A stretch of 64,000 bases of DNA from NCBI GenBank assembly GCA_028277985.1, contig JANQFG010000249.1, positions 1 through 64,000 on the forward strand. The letters are read 5' to 3'. This DNA comes from a bacterium (GTDB lineage Bacteria; Desulfobacterota; DSWW01). The notes beneath the pieces were generated by a model. The model was given only the letters and a program-made list of their open reading frames with translations. It ran no database searches and was not told the DNA's origin. Both the position numbers and the translations under genes were made by a program. Shown piece by piece: positions 16,865-26,034 of the stretch (position 1 is its first letter; each line of letters starts with the position of its first letter).

Positions 16865-19800
16865 ATGAACCTAGCCGAGATTTCCATTAGGAAGAACATC
16901 ATCACCTGGACCCTCACCGTCCTGACCCTGGTGCTGGGATATTTTTCCTACCAGAACCTGCCCCGCCTGGAGGATCCGGAGTTCGTGATCAAGGACGCGG
17001 TCGTGCTGACCCCCTATCCCGGTGCTTCGGCTGCAGAGGTGGAGAAGGAGGTTACAGAGAAGATCGAGAAGGCGACCCAGGAGCTCGGGCAACTCAAGCG
17101 CGTGGAATCCTACTCCTCGAGGGGGCTCTCCACGGTGAAGGTGAAGATCAAGGACCAGTACGACAAGCAGAAGCTGCCCCAGGTCTGGGATGAGCTGAGA
17201 CGAAAGATCAATGATGTCCAGGCCCAGCTCCCGCCCGGTGCAGGGCCTTCCCTGGTGAACGATGATTTCGGTGATGTCTACGGGGTCTACTTTGGGCTGA
17301 CCGGCGAGGGCTTCACTCTGGCGGAGCTCAAGAAGATCGCCGAGATCCTCAAGCGGGAGCTCCTCACGGTGCAGGACGTGAAGAAGATCGTCTTCTTCGG
17401 CGATCAGCAGGAGACGGTCTACGTGGAGATGTCCCGGCAGAAGATGGCCTCCCTGGGCATCACCCGGGCCGAGATCTTCGACGCCCTGCAGGCAAAGAAT
17501 CTTCCCGCGGATGCGGGAAAGATCAAGATCGGCAGCGAGCACGTGACGATCAACCCGACCGGCATGTACAAGAGCGAAAAGGAGTTCGGCGACCTTCTCA
17601 TCGCGAGCAAGGGCGGTAAGCTCATCTACCTGAAGGACGTGGCGGACGTCGTGCGGGGCTACGAGGATCCGCCGAGGCGAATCCTGCGTTTCAACGGCCG
17701 GCCGGCCATAGGGATCGCCATCTCCACTGCCCAGGGCGGCAACGTGGTGACCATGGGTGAGGCGGTGGAGAAACGCATCGCAGAGGTCATGGACCTCATC
17801 CCCGTTGGCATGGAGCTCGAGGTGATCTCCCTGCAATCCGCCACCGTGGTCGAGGCCATCAACGGCTTCCTCATCAACCTGGTCGAGGCGGTTGCCATCG
17901 TAGTGGTGGTGCTGCTCTTCTTCATGGGGCTGACGAGCGGGCTGATCATCGGCTTCGTCCTGGTGTTGACCATTGCAGCATCCTTCGTGGTGATGAATTA
18001 CTACGGCATCACCCTGGAGCGGATCTCCCTGGGCGCTCTCATCATCGCGCTGGGTATGCTCGTGGACAATGCCATCGTGGTGGTGGACGGCATGAAGGTG
18101 CGGATGGAAAGGGGCAAGGACGGCCTGGACGCGGCCAAGGAGGTGGTGGGCCAGAATGCCGTGCCCCTGCTGGGCGCCACAGCCGTCGCGGTGCTCGCCT
18201 TCGCCTCCATAGGCGGCATGGACAACAACACCGGGGAATACTGCCGCTCGCTCTACTACGTGATCCTGATTTCCCTCTCCCTGAGCTGGCTCACGGCGGT
18301 CACGTCCACGCCTCTTCTGGTCAAGACCCTGATGAAGGTGAAGAAAACCGATTCGGAAGGCGGTGAGGCGAAGGACCCTTATGCCGGAAAGTTCTTCCAG
18401 ATCTACCGGCGGGGCCTAGTCGCGGCCATCCGGTTTCGGTGGGTCACCATCCTGGTGGTGATCGGCATGTTCCTTACGGCCATGTTCGGGTTCGGATACG
18501 TGAAGAACATGTTCTTCCCGCCGTCCACCCGCCCACAGTTCATGGTGGAGACCCATTTCCGGGAAGGCATTCACATTCGGGAAACCGAGAAGCGGGTCGG
18601 CAAGATCGAGGACTACTTGCGGGAGGTCCAAGGGGTCACGGACGTGATTTCTGCGGTCGGTTCCGGGCACTCGCGTTTCCTGCTCACCTACGACGTCCCG
18701 GTGGATGCTTCGACGCAATATGCAAGCGTCCTGGTCTCCGTAGAAGAATTCAAGGTCATCGAGGAGATCTTCCTGAAGGTTCAGAACGATCTGGAGGAGA
18801 TGTTTCCTGACGCGACCATCAACGTGAAGAAATTCGCCCTGGGACCGGGTGCCGGGGGAAAGATCCAGCTCCGTATCAACGGCCCGGACCCCGGGGTGCT
18901 CCGGGAACTGGCTGGGGAGGCCAGAGCGATCATGGCTTCCGACCCAGGGGTGAAGGCGATCCGCGACGAGTGGGGGGAGAGTGTGAAAGTGATTCGCCCT
19001 CAGCTAGCCGATGACCGGGCCCGCCGGCTCGGGATCGACCGGCCCATGGTCGCGCAGACCCTTCAGTCGAATTTCCTGGGTACCCGGACCGGTGTCTACC
19101 GAGAGGGGATCGAGCTCATCCCCATCGTGGCACGCGCGCCGAAGAGTGAACGGATCTCCATGGACAACATGCGGGACCTGCAGATCTACAGCCCCACGGC
19201 GGACAGAGAGATCCCCATGCTCCAGGTGGTCAACGGCCTCGAGACCGTGACCGAGAACGCCCGCATTTCGCGGTGGCATCGCACCAGCATGATCAAGCTG
19301 CACTGCGATGCCCGGGAGGAGTTGCCCTCCGAGGTGCTGGCACGGATCAAGCCCAAGATCGAGCGGGTGCTCGGGGTGGATGTGGGCGCCTACCTCGGCA
19401 GGAATTTCGGTACCGGCGAGGACCCCTGGGCAGGGCTGACAGCCGCAACCCTTCCGGTCAAGTATGACGACCGTCTGCCGCTGAAGGGCATGCCGGGTTA
19501 CTACATCGCATGGAGCGGAGAAGCGGAGGACTCGGCAGACGCGCAGGCCAAGCTCAGAAGCTACATTCCCATCTACTTCGGCATGATGGTTCTGGTGGTT
19601 ATCTTCCTCTTCAATGCCTACCGGCAGCCTCTCATCATCTGGCTGACCGTGCCCCTCTCCCTCATAGGCGTCACAGCGGGCCTCCTGATCTTTCGCCAGC
19701 CCTTCGGTTTCATGGCCTTGCTGGGGCTGATGAGTCTCTCGGGCATGCTCATCAAGAACGCCATCGTGCTCATCGACCAGATCGATACGGAGAAGAGGGA

Positions 19801-20038
19801 AGGAAAGGACCCATTCTACGCGATCGTCGATTCGGGCGTGAGCCGTATGAGGCCCGTTTCGATGGCGGCCCTCACGACCATCATGGGGATGATCCCGCTC
19901 CTGCAGGACGGGTTTTTCATTTCCATGGCCGTGACCATCATGTTCGGTCTCGGGTTCGCGACGCTGCTCACGCTCATATTCGTGCCGGTCCTGTATGCTA
20001 CGCTGTTCAGGGTACCCACCCCGGCGGATGCGAGGTAG
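16865..20038 (+). CDS. RND-family efflux permease (inner-membrane pump)
   Basis: A 1057-residue AcrB/HAE1-like proton-driven pump. The chain starts with the first transmembrane helix (ISIRKNIITWTLTVLTL) and PEFV, and has two large periplasmic loops (about 35-330 and 560-880) and helix clusters at 335-540 and 885-1045. In TM4 the motif reads LGMLVDNAIVVVDG, with one Asp where AcrB has a DD pair. TM10 contains the conserved Lys (GMLIKNAIVLID). The substrate cannot be predicted; the single-Asp variant is common among uncharacterised RND pumps. It ends the three-gene operon, 46 bases after the adaptor. Confidence 0.93.
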   Translation: MNLAEISIRKNIITWTLTVLTLVLGYFSYQNLPRLEDPEFVIKDAVVLTPYPGASAAEVEKEVTEKIEKATQELGQLKRVESYSSRGLSTVKVKIKDQYDKQKLPQVWDELRRKINDVQAQLPPGAGPSLVNDDFGDVYGVYFGLTGEGFTLAELKKIAEILKRELLTVQDVKKIVFFGDQQETVYVEMSRQKMASLGITRAEIFDALQAKNLPADAGKIKIGSEHVTINPTGMYKSEKEFGDLLIASKGGKLIYLKDVADVVRGYEDPPRRILRFNGRPAIGIAISTAQGGNVVTMGEAVEKRIAEVMDLIPVGMELEVISLQSATVVEAINGFLINLVEAVAIVVVVLLFFMGLTSGLIIGFVLVLTIAASFVVMNYYGITLERISLGALIIALGMLVDNAIVVVDGMKVRMERGKDGLDAAKEVVGQNAVPLLGATAVAVLAFASIGGMDNNTGEYCRSLYYVILISLSLSWLTAVTSTPLLVKTLMKVKKTDSEGGEAKDPYAGKFFQIYRRGLVAAIRFRWVTILVVIGMFLTAMFGFGYVKNMFFPPSTRPQFMVETHFREGIHIRETEKRVGKIEDYLREVQGVTDVISAVGSGHSRFLLTYDVPVDASTQYASVLVSVEEFKVIEEIFLKVQNDLEEMFPDATINVKKFALGPGAGGKIQLRINGPDPGVLRELAGEARAIMASDPGVKAIRDEWGESVKVIRPQLADDRARRLGIDRPMVAQTLQSNFLGTRTGVYREGIELIPIVARAPKSERISMDNMRDLQIYSPTADREIPMLQVVNGLETVTENARISRWHRTSMIKLHCDAREELPSEVLARIKPKIERVLGVDVGAYLGRNFGTGEDPWAGLTAATLPVKYDDRLPLKGMPGYYIAWSGEAEDSADAQAKLRSYIPIYFGMMVLVVIFLFNAYRQPLIIWLTVPLSLIGVTAGLLIFRQPFGFMALLGLMSLSGMLIKNAIVLIDQIDTEKREGKDPFYAIVDSGVSRMRPVSMAALTTIMGMIPLLQDGFFISMAVTIMFGLGFATLLTLIFVPVLYATLFRVPTPADAR

Positions 20039-20357
20039 GAAAGGGCGAAAGGGCAAAGGTAAGAAGGCAAAGGGTCTTAATTGAGGGGTCAGGCCGAAAT
20101 ATCAACCCTCTAAGGTTGATATTTCGGCCTGACCCCTTTGTCCGTGCAGTCTCGAACACCGTGGATGTTGCGGGGAGGCGAAGCAAGCTCCTCCCACCCC
20201 CAGGTTTCTAGCCTGCAGAATCTCCCCATGTTGAACTGAGGATACATTCCCTCCATACTTGATAAGAAGCTCCACATGCGTTTCCGAACGCACGATGTAG
20301 GCAATCGCCCTCATTCCATTCATCTCCGGAAGGGGAGAGAACGCTGGAGTTCTCATC
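20039..20357. other. intergenic region with purine repeat and palindrome, no gene
   Basis: These 319 bases contain a purine-rich tract (20036-20075; units such as GAAAGGGCAAAGG), the palindrome at 20085-20136, and about 220 bases leading to the radical SAM gene. The open frames on the minus strand (20102-20380) lack any recognisable domain and run through the palindrome. I regard them as non-coding or as the remnant of a mobile extragenic element. Confidence 0.5.
20085..20136. repeat. perfect palindrome with GGGGTCAGGCCGAAATATC arms
   Basis: Two exact 23-base arms (20085-20107 and 20114-20136) read ggggtcaggccgaaatatc plus AACC, inverted around the 6-base loop CTCTAA. The architecture (GGGG head, perfect long arms, tiny loop) parallels the palindrome at 10530 although the sequence differs. 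It lies after the RND operon and may act as its terminator or be a REP-like mobile element. No T-tract follows. Confidence 0.8.
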
Positions 20358-21446
20358 ATGAATGACTTCGTAGAGATCACCCGCGAGAAGTACTACAGGG
20401 CCGTGAAGAAAGCGAAGCCCTTGTTTGCCTGGTTCAGCCTTACCGATGCCTGCAACCTGGACTGCAAGTACTGCTTCGTGGATGCCGCATACCACCCCCC
20501 CGGTTCGACCGAGCCGATCCAGGACCCGCTGGATACGAAGACGGTATGCGACATCATCGACAACGTCTATCAGGCGGACACCGAGATCGTGATGTTCGCC
20601 GGCGGTGAGCCGACGCTGAGAGAGGATCTGATCGATATCGTGCGGTACACGTCGACCCGCATGAGCGCCGCCATGAATACGAACGGATATGTATGCGACG
20701 AGAGCTACTGCAGCGATCTGGCGAAGGCAGGTCTGTCCCAGGTGAAGATAAGCATTGACGGCATAGAAAAGAACCACGACTGGAACCGGGGAGAGGGTTC
20801 GTTTCAGAGGGTGGTCGACGCGGCGAAGAATTTCAAGAAGGCGGGCATTCCGAAGGTGGTGCTGATCCTCACCCTTTCGAGTCTGAACTATGATGAGCTT
20901 TCGGAAGTGGTCGATCTCTCGATGGGATTGGGAGTGGATTTCACCATGGTGGAGTTTCTGCCCCTGGGAAAAGCCTCTGAAAGGAAGGAGTGGACACTCT
21001 CAAAGGAGCAGCTGGAGCGTGCGCAGCGGGTTCTCTTCGATGCGCAGAAGCGCTTTGGATGGCAAAGGGTGGCGTTCGAGAACCGCTACATCGTTGGCGA
21101 CGATGAGCATTGCAAGGGCGTCTGCATGGATCCGAACAGGCAGGCGAACTTCTACGATTTCTGCGTCGGCTGCATCAGCGGCCTGTACAGCTTCTGCATC
21201 CTGGCCTGCGGCAAAGTGGTGGCCGGCGACATCATGAGCATTGTCGTTGGGGACTTGAAACAGGAGAGGATGAAGGACATCTGGAAGAACGCCGAGGTCT
21301 TCCAGATGCTGAGAAACCGGGAGAACCTCAAGGGAAAATGCGGGGAATGCCGGTACCGATACGTCTGCGGAGGATGCAGGCGCAGGGCCTATGCATACAC
21401 CGGGGATCTCATGGCCGCCGACCCCGGGTGCTGGAGAAACGACTGA
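20358..21446 (+). CDS. radical SAM/SPASM domain protein
   Basis: A 362-residue cytoplasmic enzyme. The radical SAM [4Fe-4S] ligands are Cys32, Cys36 and Cys39 (CNLDCKYC), followed by FAGGEPTL (SAM-binding) and ISIDG. The C-terminal third has many cysteines (CKGVC, CVGC, CILACG, CGECRYRYVCGGC, DPGC), consistent with a SPASM domain binding auxiliary clusters, as in AhbC/AhbD, PqqE and peptide-modifying enzymes. No precursor peptide, RRE or heme gene is adjacent, so I assign no product. It is transcribed alone, convergent with the next membrane-protein gene. Confidence 0.85.
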   Translation: MNDFVEITREKYYRAVKKAKPLFAWFSLTDACNLDCKYCFVDAAYHPPGSTEPIQDPLDTKTVCDIIDNVYQADTEIVMFAGGEPTLREDLIDIVRYTSTRMSAAMNTNGYVCDESYCSDLAKAGLSQVKISIDGIEKNHDWNRGEGSFQRVVDAAKNFKKAGIPKVVLILTLSSLNYDELSEVVDLSMGLGVDFTMVEFLPLGKASERKEWTLSKEQLERAQRVLFDAQKRFGWQRVAFENRYIVGDDEHCKGVCMDPNRQANFYDFCVGCISGLYSFCILACGKVVAGDIMSIVVGDLKQERMKDIWKNAEVFQMLRNRENLKGKCGECRYRYVCGGCRRRAYAYTGDLMAADPGCWRND

Positions 21447-21464
21447 TCCTTGACCCCTTTTAGC

Positions 21465-22499
21465 TCATTCCATCCACATGCCGTGCTGAATTCGCCAGAC
21501 GATCGCCGGGATCACCGCGAGAGCCAGGAAAAGGATCGCGGCAAGGGCGGTACGTAGCCCGGCCAGGCGGGCTCGTTTCTCGGCCGTCGGCGTAAGAGCA
21601 GGAATCCTGGACGCAATGATCGAACCAACGAAGACCGTACCCGCCTCCACGCCCGCCAGAATCAACGATCCGAACAGAACGTATCCGACCCACTTGTTTG
21701 CCGGCAGGAAAAGGCACCACGGACAGGGGTGGCGTGGAATACCAAAATGGTAGACGGACAAAGACTGAAGGAGTGCGTTCGTCCCCACGGGAATCCATAA
21801 GATCGTTGCGAGGGCGAAGAGCCCGGCTGACCGTGTGCCCGTGGAACGAGCGGTACGCCAGAAGTAGAGGCCGGCGAAGCCAATTGTGAGGGCGCCCAGG
21901 ATCATCCCCCATGTCCAGGCTGCTTCCGGTATGCTCCAAGAACCTGCCGAGGGACCGGTGGCTCCAACCTTTCCGTAAATCGCCTTGCAGCAACTGGTCG
22001 GTCCGTCTGCATCCATATGGAGGAGCGCCAGGAAAGTACCGTAGACGGCAAGGAGGACGATCGGACTTGCCAGCAGAAGGGTGCGGGCCGCCTGCGTGGC
22101 TAGTGGCGAGTCGGGGCGGCTTCTGTTGAGTCGGTCCAGAAGATGCCATAGGGCCAGCGTCCCCAGAGCCAATCCCCTCACCGTCAGGGCACGCCCCATC
22201 TCACCCTGGGTGGTCTGAAGCACCCCTTCCCCGCACATGACCCCCGGCAGAAGCTTCGGAAGGACGCCTGCGATCCCGAATACGAGAAGAAGGGTGGAAA
22301 GGGAGAGCAGAGCGAACCCGGCGCGCCCTGCGACCGAAGCCGTGCCTGTCGTGCTGAAAGGGGCGGCTCGCCCCGGACCGGCCGATTCCGGAGAACCTGC
22401 AGTCAGGACGCGGATGGCTGACACGGCAGCGGCCGCTACGAGCAGCACACCCAGCACATCGATAGAGATTGCCGTCAACAGCAGTGGATGCCGATACAA
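21465..22499 (-). CDS. multispanning membrane protein with paired cysteines, DsbB/VKOR-like character
   Basis: A 344-residue inner-membrane protein with about eight hydrophobic helices. Cysteines occur where a thiol-redox protein would have them: VMCGEG (near 88), TSCCKAIYG (near 171) and HPCPWCLF (near 240), the last a CxxC at a membrane edge as in DsbB-type quinone-linked oxidoreductases. I cannot assign it to a named family. The start is a TTG at 22499; it has a good TGGAGGG site about 9 bases upstream, and no ATG offers a comparable start. It is divergent from a SafE/TauE-like gene 86 bases away, so a shared role in thiol or sulfur chemistry is possible. Confidence 0.6.
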   Translation of the reverse strand: MYRHPLLLTAISIDVLGVLLVAAAAVSAIRVLTAGSPESAGPGRAAPFSTTGTASVAGRAGFALLSLSTLLLVFGIAGVLPKLLPGVMCGEGVLQTTQGEMGRALTVRGLALGTLALWHLLDRLNRSRPDSPLATQAARTLLLASPIVLLAVYGTFLALLHMDADGPTSCCKAIYGKVGATGPSAGSWSIPEAAWTWGMILGALTIGFAGLYFWRTARSTGTRSAGLFALATILWIPVGTNALLQSLSVYHFGIPRHPCPWCLFLPANKWVGYVLFGSLILAGVEAGTVFVGSIIASRIPALTPTAEKRARLAGLRTALAAILFLALAVIPAIVWRIQHGMWME

Positions 22500-22585
22500 G
22501 GTTCACAGCCCTCCAGGAGCGACCGACATCATACCTTACGAGGATGCTTGTGAAAACCGCCGGGACACGGGTATGCTGATCCACT

Positions 22586-23272
22586 ATGAGCGATATGGAC
22601 CTCTATTCCCTGTTTCTCCTCGGATTCCTGGGCACGGGCCACTGCATCGGCATGTGTGGTCCCCTGGTTCTGGCCATTCCCACACAGGCCGGGAGAATCT
22701 CGGCCCATATCTTCTACAACCTGGGCCGAATCATTACGTACACAGGGGTGGGTGCGTTCATGGGAGGGATAGGTGTCGGCCTGTCCGTCCTGGCCGGGGC
22801 TGCGGGTGGGGACCCCATGGCCTGGATAGCACGAATCCAGGTTGCCTTTTCCCTGGTGGCTTCGGCCATGCTTCTTCTTCTCGGACTCTTTCGTCTGGGC
22901 ATCCTGGCAGAGCCGGACCGGATGGCCATCGCGTCCCCGGCGAGGATCCCCGGCTTCCGCAGGGTGAGAGAAGGTGTTACCGGGGGTGGGAATCCCACGG
23001 CGGTCTTTCTCTTTGGCCTGATGATGGGGTTCCTGCCGTGTGGTCTTTCCTATGCTGCCTTTGCCAGGGCCCTGGCATGCGGAGGGCTCCTCGAGGGGGG
23101 CCTGCTGCTTCTCGTTTTTGGTCTCGGAACCGTGCCTGGCCTGTTTCTGATTGGTACGGGAGCTTCCGGATTCGTGCGTCGTTACCGGCAAATCTCGGAT
23201 CTGCTGTCCGGTATGCTGATGATCGGGATCGGGGTGTCGCTTGCCGCGGATGCCCTGCAGGCGATCTTGTGA
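22586..23272 (+). CDS. sulfite exporter TauE/SafE (UreH/DsbD-2-like) family membrane protein
   Basis: A 228-residue, six-helix inner-membrane protein. It has the hallmark N-terminal motif FLGTGHCIGMCGP and the mid-protein GFLPCGLSYAAF, which place it in the urease-accessory-H/DsbD_2-like branch of the TauE/SafE family. Members near cytochrome oxidase genes are linked to copper or cofactor delivery and others to thiol transport. The conserved cysteine pair (HCIGMC) and the Pro-Cys of FLPCG fit transmembrane redox or metal handling. The stop is 6 bases before the convergent phoU stop. Confidence 0.8.
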   Translation: MSDMDLYSLFLLGFLGTGHCIGMCGPLVLAIPTQAGRISAHIFYNLGRIITYTGVGAFMGGIGVGLSVLAGAAGGDPMAWIARIQVAFSLVASAMLLLLGLFRLGILAEPDRMAIASPARIPGFRRVREGVTGGGNPTAVFLFGLMMGFLPCGLSYAAFARALACGGLLEGGLLLLVFGLGTVPGLFLIGTGASGFVRRYRQISDLLSGMLMIGIGVSLAADALQAIL

Positions 23273-23278
23273 TTGGGG

Positions 23279-23926
23279 TCAGGCGGCGTCGTCCTGAAGA
23301 TAGTAGGCGACTTCTTCGGCGATGTGGCTGGCGTGGTCCCCGATTCTCTCCAGGTGGCGGGACACGAGCACGTAGGGAACCACCGGCTGTGAGTTCTCCG
23401 GATACTCGTTCACGAGGGCGATTGCCCTCGTGGCAAAGTCATCTTTCCGCTTGTCCAGGGAGGAGTCTTCCTCCATCACCCGTCGCGCGCTCACAGCATC
23501 CGGGTCAAGGGCGGTCTGGATGCTCTGGTCGAGCATACGGGCGGCCAGTCGGGCCATTTCCGGCAGGTCTTCGGCGATCGGCAGGTCGGGCCCTTCGTGG
23601 ATCTTGCCTATCTGTTTGGCGATGATAACGATCTCGTCCGAGATCTTCGACATCAACGAAAGAACGTTGTGTGCACAGCCCGTCCATCTGAGTTCCGGGG
23701 TGTTCCTGCTCGAGCCCCCGAGGATCTGAAGGCAGAGCTCCTTCAGTGTGTCTTCCTTATCCCGGAGTTCGTCGAGCCGGCTGGACAGGTCTCTTGCACC
23801 GGCTCCGTCACGCCGTTCCAGCACCTCGAGGATCTTCCTCATCGATTCCTGCAGGTCGCTGCCGACAGAACGCATCTCCGTTTTCAGCTGGCCATACAGT
23901 CCGTGGCGGTCTTCCGTGTTCGGCAT
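23279..23926 (-). CDS. phoU: PhoU-like phosphate regulator
   Basis: A 215-residue all-helical cytoplasmic protein with two PhoU three-helix repeats. The metal-binding-type signature appears at the end (VLVSRHLERIGDHASHIAEEVAYYL), and the first repeat has the partial counterpart AHNVLSLMSKISDEIVIIAKQI. PhoU damps phosphate uptake through PstSCAB and the PhoR sensor. No pst or phoBR gene lies in the window, so its partners must be elsewhere, or it is a stand-alone PhoU-domain protein. AGGAGA lies upstream of the ATG at 23926. Confidence 0.85.
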   Translation of the reverse strand: MPNTEDRHGLYGQLKTEMRSVGSDLQESMRKILEVLERRDGAGARDLSSRLDELRDKEDTLKELCLQILGGSSRNTPELRWTGCAHNVLSLMSKISDEIVIIAKQIGKIHEGPDLPIAEDLPEMARLAARMLDQSIQTALDPDAVSARRVMEEDSSLDKRKDDFATRAIALVNEYPENSQPVVPYVLVSRHLERIGDHASHIAEEVAYYLQDDAA

Positions 23927-24003
23927 GATCCTGTTCGGGTCTCCTGAATCAAAGGTCCTCTTGCACTCAACAGGGCCGGACCGGAATCCGTCCTACGCTC
24001 CGG

Positions 24004-24207
24004 TCAGGCCTTGCTCGGGTCGATCGAGGCAAGGAGGGCCTTGAGCCTTTCTTCGTGCTTGACCTCCTGTTCCCGGAGGCCTTCCAGAATGGCTTTCGCG
24101 TAGTCGTCGCCGGCCTTTTCGGCCAGGTCCTTGTACATCTGCTGCGCTTTCTGTTCTTCACTGATGGCGAACTGGATGAGCCCGCGGAAATCCTCGGTTG
24201 CGCTCAT
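24004..24207 (-). CDS. small ferritin-like/rubrerythrin-like protein
   Basis: A 67-residue helical hairpin. The first helix carries AISEEQKAQQMY and the second LREQEVKHEERL, the E...Y and E-x-x-H pattern of rubrerythrin/ferritin-like diiron helices. It is only half a four-helix bundle, so it would need to dimerise to form a diiron site. GGGAGAGG precedes the ATG. Similar mini-proteins are widespread in anaerobes and presumed to work in oxidative-stress or iron handling, though none is characterised that I can name. It is divergent from the aminotransferase gene. Confidence 0.75.
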   Translation of the reverse strand: MSATEDFRGLIQFAISEEQKAQQMYKDLAEKAGDDYAKAILEGLREQEVKHEERLKALLASIDPSKA

Positions 24208-24348
24208 TGTTGCCTCTCCCTTCCCTCATAGTTTCTTATCGATAGAATGAAGCGATTAGATTAACCCAAGGGCCAGATTTGTGGCAAGTGGCAGGAGTCT
24301 GATACGATTTCAATTTCGTGACCACAGGAAAGGGAGAGAGGCGAAGGT

Positions 24349-25560
24349 ATGGCAGGAGAAGATGCAAGGAGGCACTGGGCGGAGAGGATCCGGGGATTCG
24401 GAACCACGATCTTCGCCGAGATGACCGAGCTCGCCGTTGCCCATGGGGCGGTCAATCTGGGCCAGGGATTCCCAAATTTCCCGTGCCCCGATTTCCTGAA
24501 GGAGGCGGCCAGAAAGGCGATCTACGGGGACCAGAACCAGTATGCCCGGAGTGCGGGAACCCCCCACCTGGTCAAGGTACTGGCAAGGGAGCTGTCACAG
24601 GAGTTCGGCAGGGACCTGGATCCGCTCTCGGAGATCACCGTCACGACGGGAGCCACAGAAGGCCTGTTCATCGCTGCCCAGGCATTCCTCGAGCCGGGAG
24701 ACGAGGCCGTGCTGATCGAGCCGTTCTACGATGCCTACCCGGCGGACAGCGCTCTCTGCGGGGCGACCTGTGTTCACGTCCCGCTCCGGCCGGCCGAGGA
24801 CGGCAAGTGGGTGTTCGATCCGGCCGAGATGGAGCAGGCCTTCTCCGAAAAGACGAAGGTTGTCTTCCTGAATTCTCCCCAGAACCCGACCGGCAAGGTC
24901 TTCTCGCGCCCGGAGCTCGAACAGATCGCAGCGTTGTGCATCCGCCACGACGTGATCGTTGTCAGCGACGAGGTCTACGACCGCATGGTCTTCGATGGCC
25001 TCGAGCACGTTCGTCTGGCTTCCCTTCCGGGCATGTGGGAGAGGACGGTCACCTTGGGAAGCGCCGGGAAGACCTTCTCGGTCACAGGCTGGAAGATCGG
25101 CTGGGCAGTGGCATCGCCCACCCTCTCAGAGGCCCTCCGCAAGGTGCACCAGTGGGTGCCCTACGCGGTCACCACTCCCCTGCAGGAGGCCGTGGCTTGC
25201 GCTCTCGAGGAGGCAGGCCCGCGAGACTACTACGCGCAACTTCAAGAGATGTACCAGACGAAGCGGGATTTCCTGGTGAAAGCACTGAAAGGCAGCGGGT
25301 TTCAGCCCTATGTGCCGGAAGGAACCTACTTCATCCTTGCGGATTGCTCGTCCTGGGGCTTTGAGAACGACGTAGAGCTCTGCAGATACCTCACCGTGGA
25401 GGTGGGTGTCGGGGCCATTCCGCCCAGCGCATTCTACTCCGATGGGCACAAAGGGCTGGCGAGCACCCTGGTTCGCTTCTGCTTCTGCAAGACCGACGAA
25501 ATCCTCGCCCAGGCGGCCGAGAAGCTGGAGAAGGCATATCGGTCGAGAATCGGGCGGTAG
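24349..25560 (+). CDS. class I/II pyridoxal-phosphate aminotransferase
   Basis: A 403-residue fold-type I aminotransferase. The N-terminal VNLGQGFPNFPCPDF and the PLP-binding segment SAGKTFSVTGWKIGW, with Schiff-base Lys241, are typical of the kynurenine/methionine-oxoglutarate aminotransferase (YbdL, KAT) group. NSPQNPTGKV, DEVYDRMVFDG and the C-terminal VRFCFCKTDE (substrate carboxylate-binding Arg) are all present. Its position beside ACT, phenylacetate-CoA ligase and indolepyruvate oxidoreductase genes (opposite strand) suggests it makes aromatic 2-oxoacids from amino acids, which IorAB would then decarboxylate. That coupling is an inference from position. Confidence 0.88.
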   Translation: MAGEDARRHWAERIRGFGTTIFAEMTELAVAHGAVNLGQGFPNFPCPDFLKEAARKAIYGDQNQYARSAGTPHLVKVLARELSQEFGRDLDPLSEITVTTGATEGLFIAAQAFLEPGDEAVLIEPFYDAYPADSALCGATCVHVPLRPAEDGKWVFDPAEMEQAFSEKTKVVFLNSPQNPTGKVFSRPELEQIAALCIRHDVIVVSDEVYDRMVFDGLEHVRLASLPGMWERTVTLGSAGKTFSVTGWKIGWAVASPTLSEALRKVHQWVPYAVTTPLQEAVACALEEAGPRDYYAQLQEMYQTKRDFLVKALKGSGFQPYVPEGTYFILADCSSWGFENDVELCRYLTVEVGVGAIPPSAFYSDGHKGLASTLVRFCFCKTDEILAQAAEKLEKAYRSRIGR

Positions 25561-25572
25561 CGAGGACCTTGC

Positions 25573-26004
25573 CTACATATTGTAGAGCTCGTCGCCGGGA
25601 AGGGCTCGAATCCCTTTACGTTGGAGCACCTCCAGGGCTTTGGGCAGGTCGTGGAACCGGAAGATCATGACGGCGCTCTGGGAAGGGGCCTTTACAAAAG
25701 CGTACATGTATTCCACGTTGAGTTTTTCGCCCTTCAGAAGCTGAAGAAGATGAGCGAGCCCGCCGGGCCTGTCCGGGACCTCGATCGCAACCACATCGGT
25801 CTCCCTCACGGTCAGGCCTTCCTGTTTCAGGATCGCTTTCGCCTTTTCCACGTCGTCAACGATCAGGCGCAGAATCCCGAAATCCACCGAGTCGGCCAGA
25901 GAGAGGGCCCGGATGTTGATGTCCTGGTCGGCGAGGATTCCGGTGACCTCAGCAAGCCGTCCCGCTCGATTCTCCAGGAAGATGGAGACTTGCTTGACTA
26001 TCAT
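25573..26004 (-). CDS. tandem ACT-domain regulatory protein
   Basis: A 143-residue protein consisting of two ACT domains: residues 1-67 (VSIFLENRAGRLAEVTGILADQ) and 69-140 (VAIEVPDRPGGLAHLLQLL). ACT domains bind amino acids at dimer interfaces. Stand-alone tandem ACT proteins commonly sit beside phenylacetate-CoA ligase and indolepyruvate oxidoreductase genes, and presumably sense an aromatic amino acid. AGGAGAGA precedes the ATG. It is the last gene of the ior-paaK operon, separated from paaK by 60 bases that hold a short palindromic repeat. Confidence 0.85.
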   Translation of the reverse strand: MIVKQVSIFLENRAGRLAEVTGILADQDINIRALSLADSVDFGILRLIVDDVEKAKAILKQEGLTVRETDVVAIEVPDRPGGLAHLLQLLKGEKLNVEYMYAFVKAPSQSAVMIFRFHDLPKALEVLQRKGIRALPGDELYNM

Positions 26005-26034
26005 CGAATCTCTCCTAGGCGTTCGAAGCCAAGG

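Noticed and set aside
23274-23290. GGGGTCAGGC sequence resembling the 20.1-kb palindrome head
   Set aside because: It covers the phoU stop codon and last codons with no inverted partner; probably chance similarity.
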